NCBI GenBank assembly: GCA_019203745.1 | Contig: CP078104.1 | Span: 992,001-1,056,000 of the forward strand | From: Chryseobacterium sp. E1 | GTDB lineage: Bacteria; Bacteroidota; Bacteroidia; Flavobacteriales; Weeksellaceae | Direction of reading: 5' to 3' | Length of the DNA stretch: 64,000 nucleotides | Shown here: positions 1 to 10,359 of the stretch, piece by piece | Position numbering within the stretch: position 1 is the first letter of the stretch | Layout: every line of letters begins with the position of its first letter | Program-made: the position numbers and the translations under genes | Notes under the pieces: generated by a model | What the model saw: only the letters and a program-made list of their open reading frames with translations | The model's database searches: none | Told to the model about the DNA's origin: nothing

Positions 1-376
1 TTACATTTTTCTGTAAAAGTATTTGTTTTAATCGAAAAAATGGCTATATTTAGTTACGAAATATTCACAAATATGCGTAAAAATACCAAATCCCAGAAAA
101 GATTTAAAGTAAGAGTAAAAACGGCTCCAAAAAGAATACAAAAAGACGTTGATTTTCGGTGAGATCTGATCTCCTGGAAGTCAATTTTTCTTTTAGGAAA
201 GGACTTTTCAGCTTATTTAATCTTTTAAATCTTTACCTCCTTAAGGCAGAAAATTTAAGGAATGGTCGTTTATCCGCTTTAGTTTGGAAATCCAGAAAAT
301 TCCAAAGAAGGGATTATCACCAAAAATTTAAGCTAAGATCAATCTGATGAGTTGTTTAAAAACTCAATATTTCTCT
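1..376. other. Window edge without a recognised gene
   Basis: AT-rich sequence downstream of queG. It holds a very basic 29-codon plus-strand frame (73-162, starting MRKNTKSQKRF) and a 62-codon frame after it. Neither has a recognisable family, a clear promoter or a low-complexity explanation. I do not call either a gene, although the lysine- and arginine-rich peptide could be real. Confidence 0.4.
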
Positions 377-1276
377 TCAGACCTGTAAATTTGTTCCTTT
401 TACGGGAGACTTTCTGAAGATCTCTGAGAATATTTCCTGGGTAAGATCCTTCCATTCTCCTTTTGTAAAGTTTTTTAAAGCTTCATTCGGCTTGAAGCGG
501 CTCTGTTTATGGGGTGCAGAGAAGCGGTTCCACGGGCATACGTCCTGGCAGATGTCACAGCCAAACATCCAGTCTTCCATTTTACCTTTGAAATGATCCG
601 GAATTTCATTTTTAAGCTCAATGGTTGCGTAGGAAATACAGCGGCTTCCGTCAATGATCTTTTCAGAAACAATAGCATCTGTAGGGCAGGCATCGATGCA
701 TTTTCTACAGGTTCCGCAGTGATCGGTGGTTTCATGATCCGGGATCAGCTCCAGATCACAGATAATTTCAGCAAGGAAGTAAAAAGATCCGTTCTGTTTG
801 GTAATCAGGTTGGCATTTTTCCCTACCCAGCCTATCCCCGACTTCCTGGCCCAGCTTCTTTCCAGTACCGGCGCTGAGTCTACAAAAACCCGAAAGCCGA
901 ACTCTCCTATTTCTTCCTGCAATTCTGCCACCATCTCACGGAGAATTTCTTTGATCACCTCGTGGTAATCTTCTGCATAGGCATATTTTGAAATTTTATA
1001 GTTTTCCAGTATTGAGATTTTCTCTTCAGGAAAGTAATTATAAGAAAGTGAAATCACAGATTTTGAGCCTTCTACCAAAAGTCTTGGATCTAATCTTTTA
1101 TCAAAATGGTTTTCCATATACTTCATCTCGCCATTGAAGTTATTCTTCAGCCATTTTTCGAGATGAGGTGCATCTTCTTCCAGAAAATCAGCTTTAGAAA
1201 CACCACAGCTCTGGAATCCAAAACTTTTTGCTTTGGATTTGATCAGTTGGGTATATTTTTCAGCGCCTACATTCAT
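377..1276 (-). CDS. queG: Epoxyqueuosine reductase QueG
   Basis: Catalyses the last step of queuosine synthesis, reducing epoxyqueuosine in the wobble position of tRNA; a cytosolic cobalamin and iron-sulfur enzyme. The protein has about 299 residues, the normal family length. It carries two 4Fe-4S cysteine clusters, [12 protein letters not shown] and [13 protein letters not shown], in the C-terminal half, and the family-typical region [19 protein letters not shown] before them. I chose the ATG giving MNVGAEK; a longer TTG start would overlap a TAATTTTG promoter-like box at 1289-1296. It is one of the few undamaged long frames in the window and appears monocistronic. Confidence 0.93.
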   Translation of the reverse strand: MNVGAEKYTQLIKSKAKSFGFQSCGVSKADFLEEDAPHLEKWLKNNFNGEMKYMENHFDKRLDPRLLVEGSKSVISLSYNYFPEEKISILENYKISKYAYAEDYHEVIKEILREMVAELQEEIGEFGFRVFVDSAPVLERSWARKSGIGWVGKNANLITKQNGSFYFLAEIICDLELIPDHETTDHCGTCRKCIDACPTDAIVSEKIIDGSRCISYATIELKNEIPDHFKGKMEDWMFGCDICQDVCPWNRFSAPHKQSRFKPNEALKNFTKGEWKDLTQEIFSEIFRKSPVKGTNLQV

Positions 1277-1565
1277 AATTTCACCCTGCAAAATTAAGAT
1301 TATTTTATCAATCTTCCGGGCTTGACCAATCAGGTGTACTAATTACAGAAGTACATGTTTTTTTCTCCGCAAAGTAATTTGAAAACCTATGTCTGTGATC
1401 TCTATCTTCCTATGTGGTTCAAACCGTTACATTTGTTATAGTTTATGCAGACAGGATTCCTGTTCAATACGGTTTTCTTTCTGAAAAATTTATGCTTCAA
1501 TTAGGATTTTTTCAAAAAAAAATTGCGTAATTTCGTTCATAATTTAATGTTTAAAATAAACAACT

Positions 1566-1901
1566 ATGTCTTTAATAGAAGTAATACAATCCGGAAACTA
1601 TGAATTGATCGACGTTCGTGAGCCTATGGAGCTTGAAATGGACGGAAATATAGAAGGTGCTAAGAATATTCCTCTTGGTGAAGTAGAAGACAGACAGGAT
1701 GAAATCCTATCTATCGAAAAACCGGTCATCTTATTCTGCAGAAGTGGAAACAGAAGTGGAAAAGCACTGGAATATCTTAATACTCAGGGATTGAAGGACG
1801 GTTATAACGGCGGAGGCTGGGCTGAGCTGAAAGACGTTCTTGCAGCAAACAGAGGAACTTTTAAAAGTTCCTTTTTTTATTCCTTATTACAATGCATTTA
1901 A
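1566..1901 (+). CDS. Single-domain rhodanese-like protein
   Basis: A small cytosolic sulfurtransferase-type protein. The sequence shows one rhodanese domain: IDVREPMELEMDGNIEGA near the N-terminus and the active-site loop LFCRSGNRSGKA, with the persulfide-carrying cysteine about residue 59. The fold ends with GGWAELKDV near residue 98. The last 13 residues are encoded by a perfect palindrome followed by a T-run, so the natural stop may come earlier if a base is missing. The downstream HD-domain gene starts inside its last codons. The physiological sulfur acceptor cannot be told from sequence. Confidence 0.85.
   Translation: MSLIEVIQSGNYELIDVREPMELEMDGNIEGAKNIPLGEVEDRQDEILSIEKPVILFCRSGNRSGKALEYLNTQGLKDGYNGGGWAELKDVLAANRGTFKSSFFYSLLQCI
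1853..1878 (+). terminator. Palindrome plus T-run inside a gene end
   Basis: A perfect 20-base palindrome (arms AGGAACTTTT and AAAAGTTCCT) runs straight into seven T residues. It has the form of an intrinsic terminator but overlaps the 3' end of the rhodanese frame and lies just before the next start codon. It may attenuate transcription into the HD gene. Confidence 0.5.
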
Positions 1902-2504
1902 AAGATCAGTTTACCCAAATTTGTCTGCCTCTACATAAAGATGATGAGCTCATCAGTGGTTTGTGGAATGAAATTGAAACAAAATACACCGAAAAAGGCA
2001 GGTATTATCACAATCTTCTCCATCTCGACAATATGTTTCAGGAACTTGAGGCGGTAAAGGATCGTATTTCCCGTTTTACACTGGTAGCTTTTGCTGTGTT
2101 TTACCATGACGTCATTTATGATGCTACCTCCAAATCAATGAAAAAAAGTGCATTAACCGCACAAAAAGACTTGCAGAACTGGGCTTACCACAAGAAGAAA
2201 TCAAAATTGTCTCTAACCAGATCTTAGCTACAAAATCTCATCAGGAATCTGAAAATATGGATATTAATTATCTTCTGGATGCTGATCTATCTGTTCTTGG
2301 AAAAGACCGGGAAACTTATTTGGTGTACACGCAAATGATCAGAAAAGAATATTCCATTTATCCTGATTTTCTTTATAAACCGGGACGGAAAAAGTTCTTA
2401 AACATTTTCTGGAGCTTGAGAACATCTTTAAAACTGAATATTTCAGACATCAATATGAAACTCAGGCAAAAGAAAATATTGAGACAGAACTTCGACTGCT
2501 GTAA
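1892..2504 (+). CDS. HD-superfamily metal-dependent hydrolase (COG4339-like), two frameshifts
   Basis: Predicted metal-dependent phosphohydrolase of the HD fold with unknown substrate. The N-terminal part has the YHNLLHLDNMF motif typical of this family, followed by FYHDVIYD, the HD metal-binding pair. The frame breaks near 2163 and 2392, both in A-runs. Adding one A at each site gives a continuous protein of about 204 residues ending ENIETELRLL, a normal family length. It overlaps the end of the rhodanese gene by ten bases, so the two are probably co-transcribed. Confidence 0.78.
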
Positions 2505-2520
2505 TTGCTGATCTCTTCAC

Positions 2521-3351
2521 TTATTGATTTACAGCTTTCAACAGGTCAATTTCAATAATATTATTATCTTTTTGATTCTTTCTCTGGTTAGCCTGTCCAC
2601 TTCCTGCACCACTTCAGCTCCTGTACGGAAGTTTCCTGAAGTATCTCTCTGATCAGGAATCCTACCTTCCATATAAAGTTGTCTTGTTTCTGCAGCAGGG
2701 TCTTTTCTGTATTGTTTATATAAATCAATAAATTTGTTCTGCGTTAAAAACAATTCACTGGATCTGGTTGCTAACTCAGGAAGTATTGTTTCACCAATGC
2801 TATTTCTGACACTTACCAACTCATAACAATGATTTTTGGCTATATCTTCAATTTTTATAATAAGTCCGGGAGCCCACTGAACTTATAAGGTCCATCCTGA
2901 ATAGGAATATCTACAGTAAACCAAGCAACCCATGTTCTACCACCAAAATTGACAATTGCTTTTTGAGCAATAAACTCTCCTATCTTTTGTTTTCAGGCAA
3001 AACATTCCAATTCATTTTTCTATCATCCTCTACTTTTATTTTTCCCAAACCATAGTCAGTTGTTTTAAAAAATATTTTTCCATCTTTCTTTTCTATTCTA
3101 TACAAAATATCAGCTTTTGGGATATAAAATTTCTGTTTTTTAGATTCTGCAATTGATATCGAGTCTTCAGTAAATTTATAACGGCTATAAAATAAAGACT
3201 TTCCATTGAAGATATCCAAAAACATAAAATCTTTAACAACATTAGCTCTGTTTGTTGAGTCAGGAATAAAAGTATATTCATAAATAAATCTTTTATTTTG
3301 AGCAGACAACATCTGATACATTAAACAAAAAAACAAAATCATTTTATTCAT
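2521..3351 (-). CDS. GLPGLI family secreted protein, frameshifted
   Basis: GLPGLI proteins are exported Bacteroidota proteins of unknown function named after a conserved motif. Here the start MNKMILFFCLMYQMLSAQ is a signal peptide. The body has YEYTFIPDSTNRANVVKD, and after restoring single bases near 2985, 2865 and 2565 it reads TWVAWFTVDIPIQDGPYKFSGLPGLI and then EDIAKNHCYEL, ending at LLKAVNQ. About 278 residues. One of the missing bases falls inside the diagnostic GLPGLI codons. A double-glycine leader peptide gene lies immediately upstream on the same strand, an association worth noting. Confidence 0.82.
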
Positions 3352-3414
3352 AACCGGCAAATTATTATAATCGAATACAACTGATGTCAGCTGTATTCGA
3401 TAAAAATTAATATT

Positions 3415-3617
3415 TCAGACTTCTACAAGATGTGAACCTGTTGAACATCCTACAGTTCCTGATTCTTCTAAACTAACTGTTGTTATTGTACTACACTTTG
3501 CAGGTTCAACATTAGAACAGCACATGTAGCTGCACCCTGTGTTTCCGCTTGGTTTAGAAGGACCTCCACCTTTTAAGTTCTTCAGATTTTCTCTTGAAAT
3601 TTTTTTAGTTTTTTCAT
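3415..3617 (-). CDS. Double-glycine leader, cysteine-rich bacteriocin-like peptide
   Basis: A short gene found by eye. After adding one A to the A-run just after the start it encodes 67 residues. The leader MKKLKKISRENLKNLKGGG resembles the leaders of small bacteriocin-like peptides of Chryseobacterium. The rest carries five cysteines, in GCSYMCCSNV, AKCSTITTV and VGCSTGS. The double glycine suggests cleavage by a C39-type exporter; one is encoded some 44 kb away in this window. No modification enzyme is adjacent. The GLPGLI gene follows after about 63 bases. Function inferred from leader form only. Confidence 0.6.
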
Positions 3618-4023
3618 AACATTCGGTTTTAATTATTTTGTCATTATTGACACTCTAAATGTAAACTTTAGATATCTCACTACTCAATGATTATTAATGT
3701 ATATTTTGTGCTTATTTATTGCATAAAATGCTTTGCAAAGGGTGAAATTTAAAACAATGAAGAAAGAATTATTTAAATATTAAGCTCAATGCAAGTAAAT
3801 AATTTTTAAATAAAAAGACATTCTTTGGAATATTGGGTTTAAAAAAAAGAGTTCATTAGAATTATGAAAAATAGCTTTGGTACATTATAAAATTGTTTCC
3901 TCTATGATAAGGTGTGCAATATGTACAAAGCATGCCTAACAAATATCATTGTGATAAAATGTTATAAACTTTAAACAATGGATTTTTTTGGTTATTTTTA
4001 CTCATTATAAATAAAAATAATCT
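3618..4023. other. AT-rich intergenic region
   Basis: About 400 bases between divergently oriented genes. I see no open frame of interest, no repeat and no convincing TAnnTTTG promoter box, though both flanking genes need promoters here. Confidence 0.5.
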
Positions 4024-4509
4024 ATGAGAAAAATTATATTTGCGGGAATAGCTGCTTTAGGAGGACTTCTAACGGTAAATGGACAGTGTAAAACGGTATC
4101 TGCTCTTACCGAAAATTTTGATACCTGGAAAGATATTCATAAATGCTGGTCTGCCCAGCCGGGAAAAGCCATGCTTTATGCCAGTGACCAACGAATTGTA
4201 TTTTATTCGATGAGCAGTCCCGGAGAAAATATGTACCTGATCACTCCAAAAATTAAGGCCGGAAACTACACGCTTTCCGTTGATGCTTCAGATAACGGAG
4301 GAGAAACAACCCTGGAGATTTTTTCTGTAAACAGTGCATCTGATGCCAAGTCCTATGTTTCCATTGTTAAACCTTCAAAGATAACGGGAAACAAAAAGAC
4401 CGTGAGTATTTCTTTAAAGAAGGATTCAAGCCTTGCACTGAAAGTTTTGCTGAACGGTATACATCAGGCCGTTTACCTTGACAACTTTTCACTGCAGCCT
4501 AAAAAATAA
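4024..4509 (+). CDS. Secreted protein of unknown function
   Basis: 161 residues, intact. A signal peptide (MRKIIFAGIAALGGLLTVNG) is followed by a small beta-rich domain. LTENFDTWKDIHKCWSAQPG and the ending AVYLDNFSLQPKK resemble the beta-sandwich cleaved-adhesin or carbohydrate-binding modules common in flavobacterial surface proteins, but here the domain stands alone without a type IX sorting tail. Two cysteines are present in the mature part. Monocistronic, with a strong terminator directly after the stop. I do not assign a function. Confidence 0.72.
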   Translation: MRKIIFAGIAALGGLLTVNGQCKTVSALTENFDTWKDIHKCWSAQPGKAMLYASDQRIVFYSMSSPGENMYLITPKIKAGNYTLSVDASDNGGETTLEIFSVNSASDAKSYVSIVKPSKITGNKKTVSISLKKDSSLALKVLLNGIHQAVYLDNFSLQPKK

Positions 4510-4518
4510 AACAAAAAA

Positions 4519-4540
4519 GAGATGCCGGGCATCTCTTTTT
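4519..4540. terminator. Bidirectional intrinsic terminator
   Basis: Arms GAGATGC and GCATCTC around a three-base loop, followed by five T on the plus strand and preceded by six A, so it can stop transcription from both converging genes. Confidence 0.85.
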
Positions 4541-4570
4541 ATTGCTGCGAAAACTATCTTATATTTTTTC

Positions 4571-5340
4571 TCAGAAATTTCTATTGATAAATTCTGAAGC
4601 TTTTTCCAATACCAGCTCCGGAACTTCTTTGTGTGGAGTATGGCCGATCCAGGAATAATATATTTCTCAGCGTTTCCAGTGACCTGAGTAACGGTTTTTT
4701 CAACCTGATCCAATGTCCCGTATTCGTCCGCTTCTCCCTGAATAAATAATAATGGGCAGATAATATCCTTCAAGAGGTATTCAATATTCCATGATCTGTA
4801 GTCATCACGGGTCCATGTTTCTGTCCAGGCTTTGAATAGCATTTCAACCTTATCGCCATGATATTTCCGGAGACGCTCCGGCAGATTGGTCGTCCTGTAA
4901 GCTTCCCAGGCATCGTAAACACCTTTTAAAGTTACTTCTTCTACAAAAATATGTCCGGCTTCACATACCACCGCTTCCACTCTTTCAGGATATTTTGCAG
5001 CGGCAATCAATGCAATGGTTCCTCCGTCACTATGCCCGAAAAGAATCGCTTTATCAATTTTCATTTCAGTCAGAAGCTCATTCAGTACATCTGCTTCCAG
5101 CTCCATATAGTTTACAGGTCTTTCATAGGTAAGCATTGGATAAGATTTTCCGTATCCTAAACGGTCGTAGGCAAGAACGTTATATCTGGTTTTCTCAGCC
5201 AGTTTCGCAGGAAAATCACGCCAAAGCTGTGCCGATCCCAGTGAGTCATGTAAAAAGACAATGGTAGGTCTGCTTTCAAATGATTTAGTGTATTCTATGT
5301 ATAATTTTTTCCCTTTTGCATCAATGATTCTCCCTTCCAT
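4571..5340 (-). CDS. Alpha/beta-fold hydrolase, one frameshift
   Basis: Cytosolic serine hydrolase of the alpha/beta fold, about 256 residues. Visible elements are the oxyanion strand IVFLHDSLG, the nucleophile elbow FGHSDGGT (serine about residue 104), the acid in QGEADEYG, and the catalytic histidine in IGHTPHKEV. The last lies beyond a one-base deletion near 4655; adding a base restores the normal ending LVLEKASEFINRNF. Substrate unknown; the family includes esterases, lactonases and haloperoxidases. It lies eight bases upstream of the convergent terminator zone and next to a flavin oxidoreductase on the same strand. Confidence 0.8.
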
Positions 5341-5347
5341 TCAACTA

Positions 5348-6291
5348 TTAAAATGCTGGCATTTTTACTTCTTCAAATTCTTTTAACAGCTGATTGAAGA
5401 CAACTTCTACCGGCAATATATCATCAATCAGGGCAGAAACCTGTCCTATTTCCAGCTCACCGTCTTCCATATCTCCTTCAAACATTCCCTTTTTGCTCTT
5501 GCTCTTCCCAGCGAAGCGATCAGAGCTTCTTTATTTCTTCCGTTCTGGTAGATCTCTTCCAGCTCACTGAAGAATTTATTTTTCACCATTCTTACAGGAG
5601 CCAGCTCTTTTAAGGTAAGATGGGTGTCCCCTTCCTGAAGTTCAGTGATTTTCTTTTTCCAGTTTTCATGGGCGCTGGCCTCAGTAGTTGCGGCAAAACG
5701 CGAACCGATCTGTACCCCGTCTGCGCCTAAGATCATAGCTGCTTTCATCTGGGATCCCAATGCAATTCCTCCGGCTGCGATCAGTGGTTTAGAAATATGT
5801 TTTCTTACATTAGGAATAAGACAAAGTGTTGTAGTTTCATCTCTTCCGTTGTGCCCTCCGGCTTCGAAACCTTCTGCTACTACCGCATCTACTCCTGCAT
5901 CTTCACATTTTACTGCAAATTTGGTAGAAGACACTACATGGGCAACTTTAATCCCTTCTTTCTGAAGGGTCTCCGTATATGTTTTGGGATTCCCTGCTGA
6001 TGTAAATACAATTTTCACTCCCTCTTCAAGAATAATCTGAATGATCTCTTCAAGATTAGGATACAGCATCGGAACATTGACCCCAAAAGGTTTATCCGTT
6101 GCCTGTTTACATTTCTGAATATTTTCCCGCAAAATATCGGGATACATACTTCCTGCACCGATCAGGCCCAGCCCGCCGCAATTGGACACTGCCGAAGCCA
6201 GTCTCCATCCTGAATGCCAGATCATTCCTGCCTGTATAATCGGATATTTGATATTGAAAAGCTGTGAAATTCTATTTTGGTTACCCTGCAT
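5348..6291 (-). CDS. Nitronate monooxygenase / 2-nitropropane dioxygenase-like flavoprotein
   Basis: FMN-dependent TIM-barrel oxidoreductase of the nitronate monooxygenase family. Evidence: YPIIQAGMIWHSGWRLASAV at the N-terminus, CGGLGLIGAGSM, the active-site histidine region EGFEAGGHNGRDE, and the FMN phosphate site AAGGIA with GADGVQIGSRF. About 315 residues after adding one A near 5490, which extends the protein through GMFEGDMEDGELEIGQ to KMPAF. The family detoxifies propionate-3-nitronate; some members are enoyl-ACP reductases (FabK), so the exact substrate is open. The following alpha/beta hydrolase starts seven bases after its stop, suggesting an operon. Confidence 0.82.
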
Positions 6292-6477
6292 ATCATGAAT
6301 TTTTTTGCCGAATTGAAATCTATAAAATTGCTCATGCGTAAAAATACTAAAAACAAAGGTTTTATGGGGAAAATATGCAGAAAAATTCAGTTTGAAAAAG
6401 TGGGAAAATCAACGCTGGAAAGTTTGTGATATTTTCCGAAAATTCATTAAAGCAAATAACATTTTCTTTTATGCATA

Positions 6478-6502
6478 AAAAAACCTCCAGAAATTCTGAA
6501 GG
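6478..6502 (-). terminator. Intrinsic terminator of the SurA-like gene
   Basis: Arms CCTTCAGAA and TTCTGGAGG (one mismatch) on the minus strand followed by a run of T. It would lie inside the uncorrected reading frame of the upstream gene, which supports an earlier true stop near 6522. Confidence 0.65.
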
Positions 6503-6521
6503 TTCTTTTTATTATTTTTGA

Positions 6522-7876
6522 TGGATTCTTTCTTCCAGTTAGACTTAAAGCTACAGCTATCATAGCGTCCGTCTATAGAGATGAAAGTACTTGGTAGTTT
6601 AGAGTTGACAAACTTTTCAACCATTTCACTTTTCTTTTTATTCAGCGCCATCTGTTTGATTCTGCTGAAGTCTGTTTCAGAGTGATCTGGTGAGCAGCAA
6701 TTTCATCTTCCAGCTTAAGGATCTTCACCAGTTTTCTTTTGTTTTCTTCATCTTCAAAAGCTGTGGTAATATCTCCTTTATTTAAACCTGCCAATTCGTA
6801 GCTGATTGTACCTGGAATACTTTCTCTCTCAATTTTGTCTGAACCATCAGCTCCCGGAATAATTCCACCGTTGAATTTGGTTCTTTTATCATCTGAGAAT
6901 TTGAAAGCAGCATCTTTAAATGTCATTTTTCCATCCATAACAAGCCCTCTGATGCTGTCTAATTTTGCTTTGGCAGTCTTAATTTCATCATCGGTAGGCT
7001 TAGCCTGTAGAAGGATGTGTCTTGCATCATATACTTTACCTGATCTTTTCAGTAACTGAATAATATGAAATCCGAACTCTGATTCAACAGGATCAGAAAT
7101 TTCATTTTCCTGAAGGTTTAATGCAGCAGCTTCAAATGGCTTCACCATCTGTCCTTTGTTGATGTTCTTATATAAACCTCCATTGGCAGCAGATCCTTCA
7201 TCTTCTGAATAAATTCTTGCCTGGCTTTCAAAACTTTCTCCCGCAAGAATATCCTGCTTGATTTTTTTCAGTCTGCTGATCAGTTCCTGCTTATGAGCTT
7301 CCGTCAATGTAGGATAGATCATAATCTGAGCAAGAGTAACCTCGTCTTTTACCTGAGGCAGCTGCATTTTATACATATTGTAGAAATCCGTTACCTCATT
7401 TGGGGTTACGTCAGCTTTTTCAGTAATTCTCTGATATTTTGCCTGCCCGTAATACTGATCTGTATCGATTTTCTCGATAGCATTCTTCATTTCGTAGGCA
7501 TTTCTGAATTTATAAGCGGCCAGCAATGTTTTTTCATCCGGAAATTGAGAAAGCAACTGACGGTATTTTGCATTAGCCTGTTCTTTGATCGCTGCAGAAC
7601 GGTTTTCGATCAGTGTATCTTTTTTTGCTTCGTATACAAGAAGCTTATTGCTGATCAGGTTTTCAAGGAACTCACATTTGTCTGTATTGGCAGCTCCCTG
7701 CTGCTTCCCATAATTCATCTGCTCGATTACATCTGACTCAACACGATTTCATTCCCGATAACAGCAGCAATACCATCCACCAAATCTCCTTGTTTTAGCT
7801 GGGCCTTCATCATATTTGAAGAGAACATCATCATGAAAATCCCAAGAAGAAAAGTGATTTTTAGTTTATTTGTCAT
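6522..7876 (-). CDS. SurA-like periplasmic peptidyl-prolyl isomerase, frameshifted
   Basis: Periplasmic chaperone with parvulin domains that helps outer-membrane protein folding. The signal peptide MTNKLKITFLLGIFMMMFSS ends at MMKAQ. Next comes the SurA N-domain (VDGIAAVIGNEIVLESDVIEQ, restored across a break near 7735), then two parvulin domains: VTLAQIMIYPTL...FGFHIIQLL and YDARHILLQAKPT...FSDDKRTKFNGG. Further breaks near 6680 and 6530 are fixed by one base each, giving an end NWKKRIHQK just before a terminator. About 452 residues. A second role in peptide quality control cannot be excluded. Confidence 0.85.
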
Positions 7877-7961
7877 TTTACTATTTTAACAAGTTGCAAA
7901 TTTAGAATTCTTAACGAATTTCACTCAATTTTTATTATAAATATTTCTTAAAAAGACTTAT

Positions 7962-8880
7962 TTACTGCAGCTCAACATCAAATGTCGTCAATTCTTTAAA
8001 TTGTCTCAATCTGCTGAACATATCTGCTTCGTTTACTTCTTCTATTCTTTCTGTTCCGAATTTCTCTACAGTAAATGAAGCCATTGCAGATCCAACGATA
8101 AGGGCAGACTTCATCGTATCGAAATCAAATTTCCTTTTTAGCAAGATAAGCTGCAAAACCTCCTGCAAAAGTATCTCCGGCTCCTGTAGGATCGAAAACA
8201 TCTTCCAGTGGAAGTGCCGGAATGGCAAATACTTTATTGTCATGGAAAAGAAGCGCTCCGTGTTCTCCTTTTTGATGATCACATATTCAGGTCCCATGGT
8301 GTGGATCTTTTTAGCGGCCTTCACTAAAGAATATTCACCTGAAAGCTGTCTTGCTTCTTCATCATTTATGGTAATAACGTCTGTTTTAGCGATCATATCC
8401 ATCAGAATATCCAAAGCACTGTCCATCCAGAAATTCATGGTATCAAGGATCACAAGCTTAGGACGGGTGTTCATTTTTTCCAATACGGACAGCTGAACTC
8501 AGGGTGTAGGTTTCAAGTAACAGGATTTCGGCATCCTGCATTGAATCCGGGATTTTCGGATCAAAATTCTCCAATACGTTTACTTCAGTAGCTAAAGTAT
8601 CTCTTGTATTCAGATCATTGTGGTATCTGCCAGCCCAGAAGAAAGTTTTTCCTTCTTTTACGATTTCAATTCCTTCGATGTTTACATCTCTGTCGGTAAA
8701 CATATCAAGGTGTTCCTGTGGAAAGTCTCCTCCTACTACAGAAACAATACCGGATTTAACGCCTAAAATAGATGAAGTGATCCCGATATAAGTGGCAGCA
8801 CCTCCTAAAATTTTGTCCGTTTTACCAAATGGTGTTTCAATTGCATCAAATGCAACACTTCCTACAACTAAAAGTTTCAT
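7962..8880 (-). CDS. PfkB-family sugar kinase, frameshifted
   Basis: Ribokinase/PfkB-fold cytosolic kinase. Start MKLLVVGSVAFDAIETPFG is the first strand of the fold, followed by the substrate-binding GGAATYIG. The C-terminal ATP and catalytic motif DPTGAGDTFAGG (catalytic Asp in GAGD) is encoded, but in a third frame. Single-base additions near 8490, 8272 and 8130 give one protein of about 307 residues ending ELTTFDVELQ. The sugar or nucleoside substrate is not deducible. It follows gldD by 28 bases on the same strand. Confidence 0.83.
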
Positions 8881-8908
8881 ATATTTTTCAATGTATATTA
8901 AAAGTAAA

Positions 8909-9465
8909 TTATTTTTTCCACTCAAAAGAGTCCAGCAGATGCTTCATATCGTTTTTGATATAGTTTACTGCAGGAGCAAGGGAGTCCGGTTTCGGTCTCG
9001 TATTAAAGTATAGATAGGCAGTCACGAAATGTTTTGTACTGTCTGTAATGTAAAACTGAAGATTGGAAGCTGTCTGCCCTTTCAGCTCATAAAAATTCCC
9101 GTATACCTTCTTTTCAGGGTATGCAAAGGATTTTGTGTCTATAGCACTGGCTTTGATGGTATGCTCATATACCATTTTTTCAGATTCCTTGATATGATCT
9201 GCAAAGTCATTCTGTATCGGGTAATATGTGACGAAAACTTTGGCCTTCATTTTAGGATAATTCAGATAGAACCAGCAGGGTTTCTTGGCCGGGTCAATCG
9301 AAGCAAAATCCGAGTATTCAAAGGTATAGGCACAATTGTTTTCAAACTTTTGGTATTTCGGGGCCGGATATTCCAGACGCAGTTCACCAAAAGGTTTCGG
9401 AACGGAGTCTTTTCCACATGAAATTAAAAGCAGTGATACAAAAATAAAAATGACTTTTTTATCAT
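8909..9465 (-). CDS. gldD: Gliding motility lipoprotein GldD
   Basis: Lipoprotein required for gliding and type IX secretion in flavobacteria. The signal ends in the lipobox LLISCGKDS. Family sequence is seen in the PKPFGELRLEYP region, in KPCWFYLNYPKMKAKV and in the ending MKHLLDSFEWKK. About 185 residues. The ATG start reads MIKKVIFIFV once one A is added to the A-run near 9457; the uncorrected frame would need a TTG start. In Flavobacterium johnsoniae gldE is adjacent to gldD; here gldE is missing and an unrelated AT-rich operon lies upstream on the other strand. Confidence 0.93.
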
Positions 9466-9629
9466 TTTGCAAAAGTACAAATTAGATTTCAGATTTCGGA
9501 AGACAAATTTCAGCATTTCAAGCAGTTTAGCAGTTGATATCTTTTAAAGCGAATAATATGAACAAATTTTAGCAGATGCAATTAGAACCAAGTATTAAAA
9601 AATAAGTTAATTAAATTTTTAAAATAAAA

Positions 9630-9661
9630 TTTGTTTATTATTTAAGTATTACTTAAATTTG
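9630..9661 (+). promoter_or_regulatory. Promoter with overlapping operator-like inverted repeat
   Basis: A Bacteroidota promoter: TTTG at 9630-9633, 20 bases, then TAAATTTG at 9654-9661. An 8-bp inverted repeat (ATTTAAGT, three bases, ACTTAAAT; 9640-9658) covers the spacer and part of the -7 box, just where a repressor would block polymerase. The XRE protein encoded by the third gene of this operon is the obvious candidate repressor. Confidence 0.65.
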
Positions 9662-9679
9662 TTAAACATAAAAAATAAT

Positions 9680-10150
9680 ATGTACAGTTTATCAAGTAAA
9701 GATGTAGAAAAAACAATAGAAATTTTCTCATATGTAGAATCCCATAATGATTCTACTAAAAACTGATGGAACAACTTGAAAAACTTCAGGAAATTATTAG
9801 TTCTGATAAATGGGTAAGTATTTATGAAAATTGGACTAAATATCAATCGATATTATTAAGCTATAAGATAATGGATGAGGCTAATCGCATAAGTCGGTTA
9901 GTAAAAAAATTAAGCAAAAATATAAGAATTTAGCCTCAGATGATTCTAAAGATATTTTTCCATTAGTGAAAAAAATACTTAAAAAAGCCAATACTTTCAT
10001 AAAAAAGCTTTTCAGATTTTTTAAGATTAATGATCGTCGAAAATTAATTTTTATGTTGAAAAATTTTTTTAGACATTTCGATGATGAGGAAGATTTGAAA
10101 ATTAATAATAAGCGTAGACTAATTATTAATTTTAATCTTTCAAAAAATGA
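9680..10150 (+). CDS. Unknown basic protein, first gene of an AT-rich three-gene operon, frameshifted
   Basis: I do not recognise this protein. After adding one base near 9760, 9920 and 10146 it has about 157 residues. It begins MYSLSSKDVEKTIEIFS, has a helical middle (KLMEQLEKLQEIISSDKW) and a lysine- and arginine-rich C-terminal third with KKANTFIKKLFRFFKINDRRK. There is no signal peptide. With the last correction its TGA overlaps the next start as ATGA. Base composition is far more AT-rich than the neighbours, suggesting transfer. It could be the toxin or effector of a module ending in an XRE regulator, but nothing shows this directly. Confidence 0.5.
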
Positions 10151-10359
10151 ATTCAAAAATAGAATTAAAACAACAAATAAATTATGCACTGACACAATTT
10201 GAAATGTCAGAAGAAGTTAGACATTTATTAATCAGTTTAAATAATGATTTAGAAAAAGATATTAGTGAATGTCAAAAAATGCAAATGTGGCTAAAGTGGG
10301 TTTCACTATTTAAAGATTTAACACTAGTAGCACTAAATATTTATCAAAAATCAGAATGA
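10147..10359 (+). CDS. Small unknown helical protein, middle gene of the AT-rich operon
   Basis: 70 residues, intact: MNSKIELKQQINYALTQFEM, an acidic helical centre, then KMQMWLKWVSLFKDLTLVAL, which could be an amphipathic or membrane-associated helix. No family recognised. It starts in an ATGA overlap with the preceding gene and ends in an ATGA overlap with the XRE gene, so all three are translationally coupled. Confidence 0.55.
   Translation: MNSKIELKQQINYALTQFEMSEEVRHLLISLNNDLEKDISECQKMQMWLKWVSLFKDLTLVALNIYQKSE

Noticed and set aside
159..347. 62-codon plus-strand frame near the window start
   Set aside because: No family, no promoter, composition like intergenic sequence.
9881..10195. 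104-codon minus-strand frame across gene A
   Set aside because: Low-complexity Phe/Leu-rich shadow of a lysine-rich, AT-rich coding strand.
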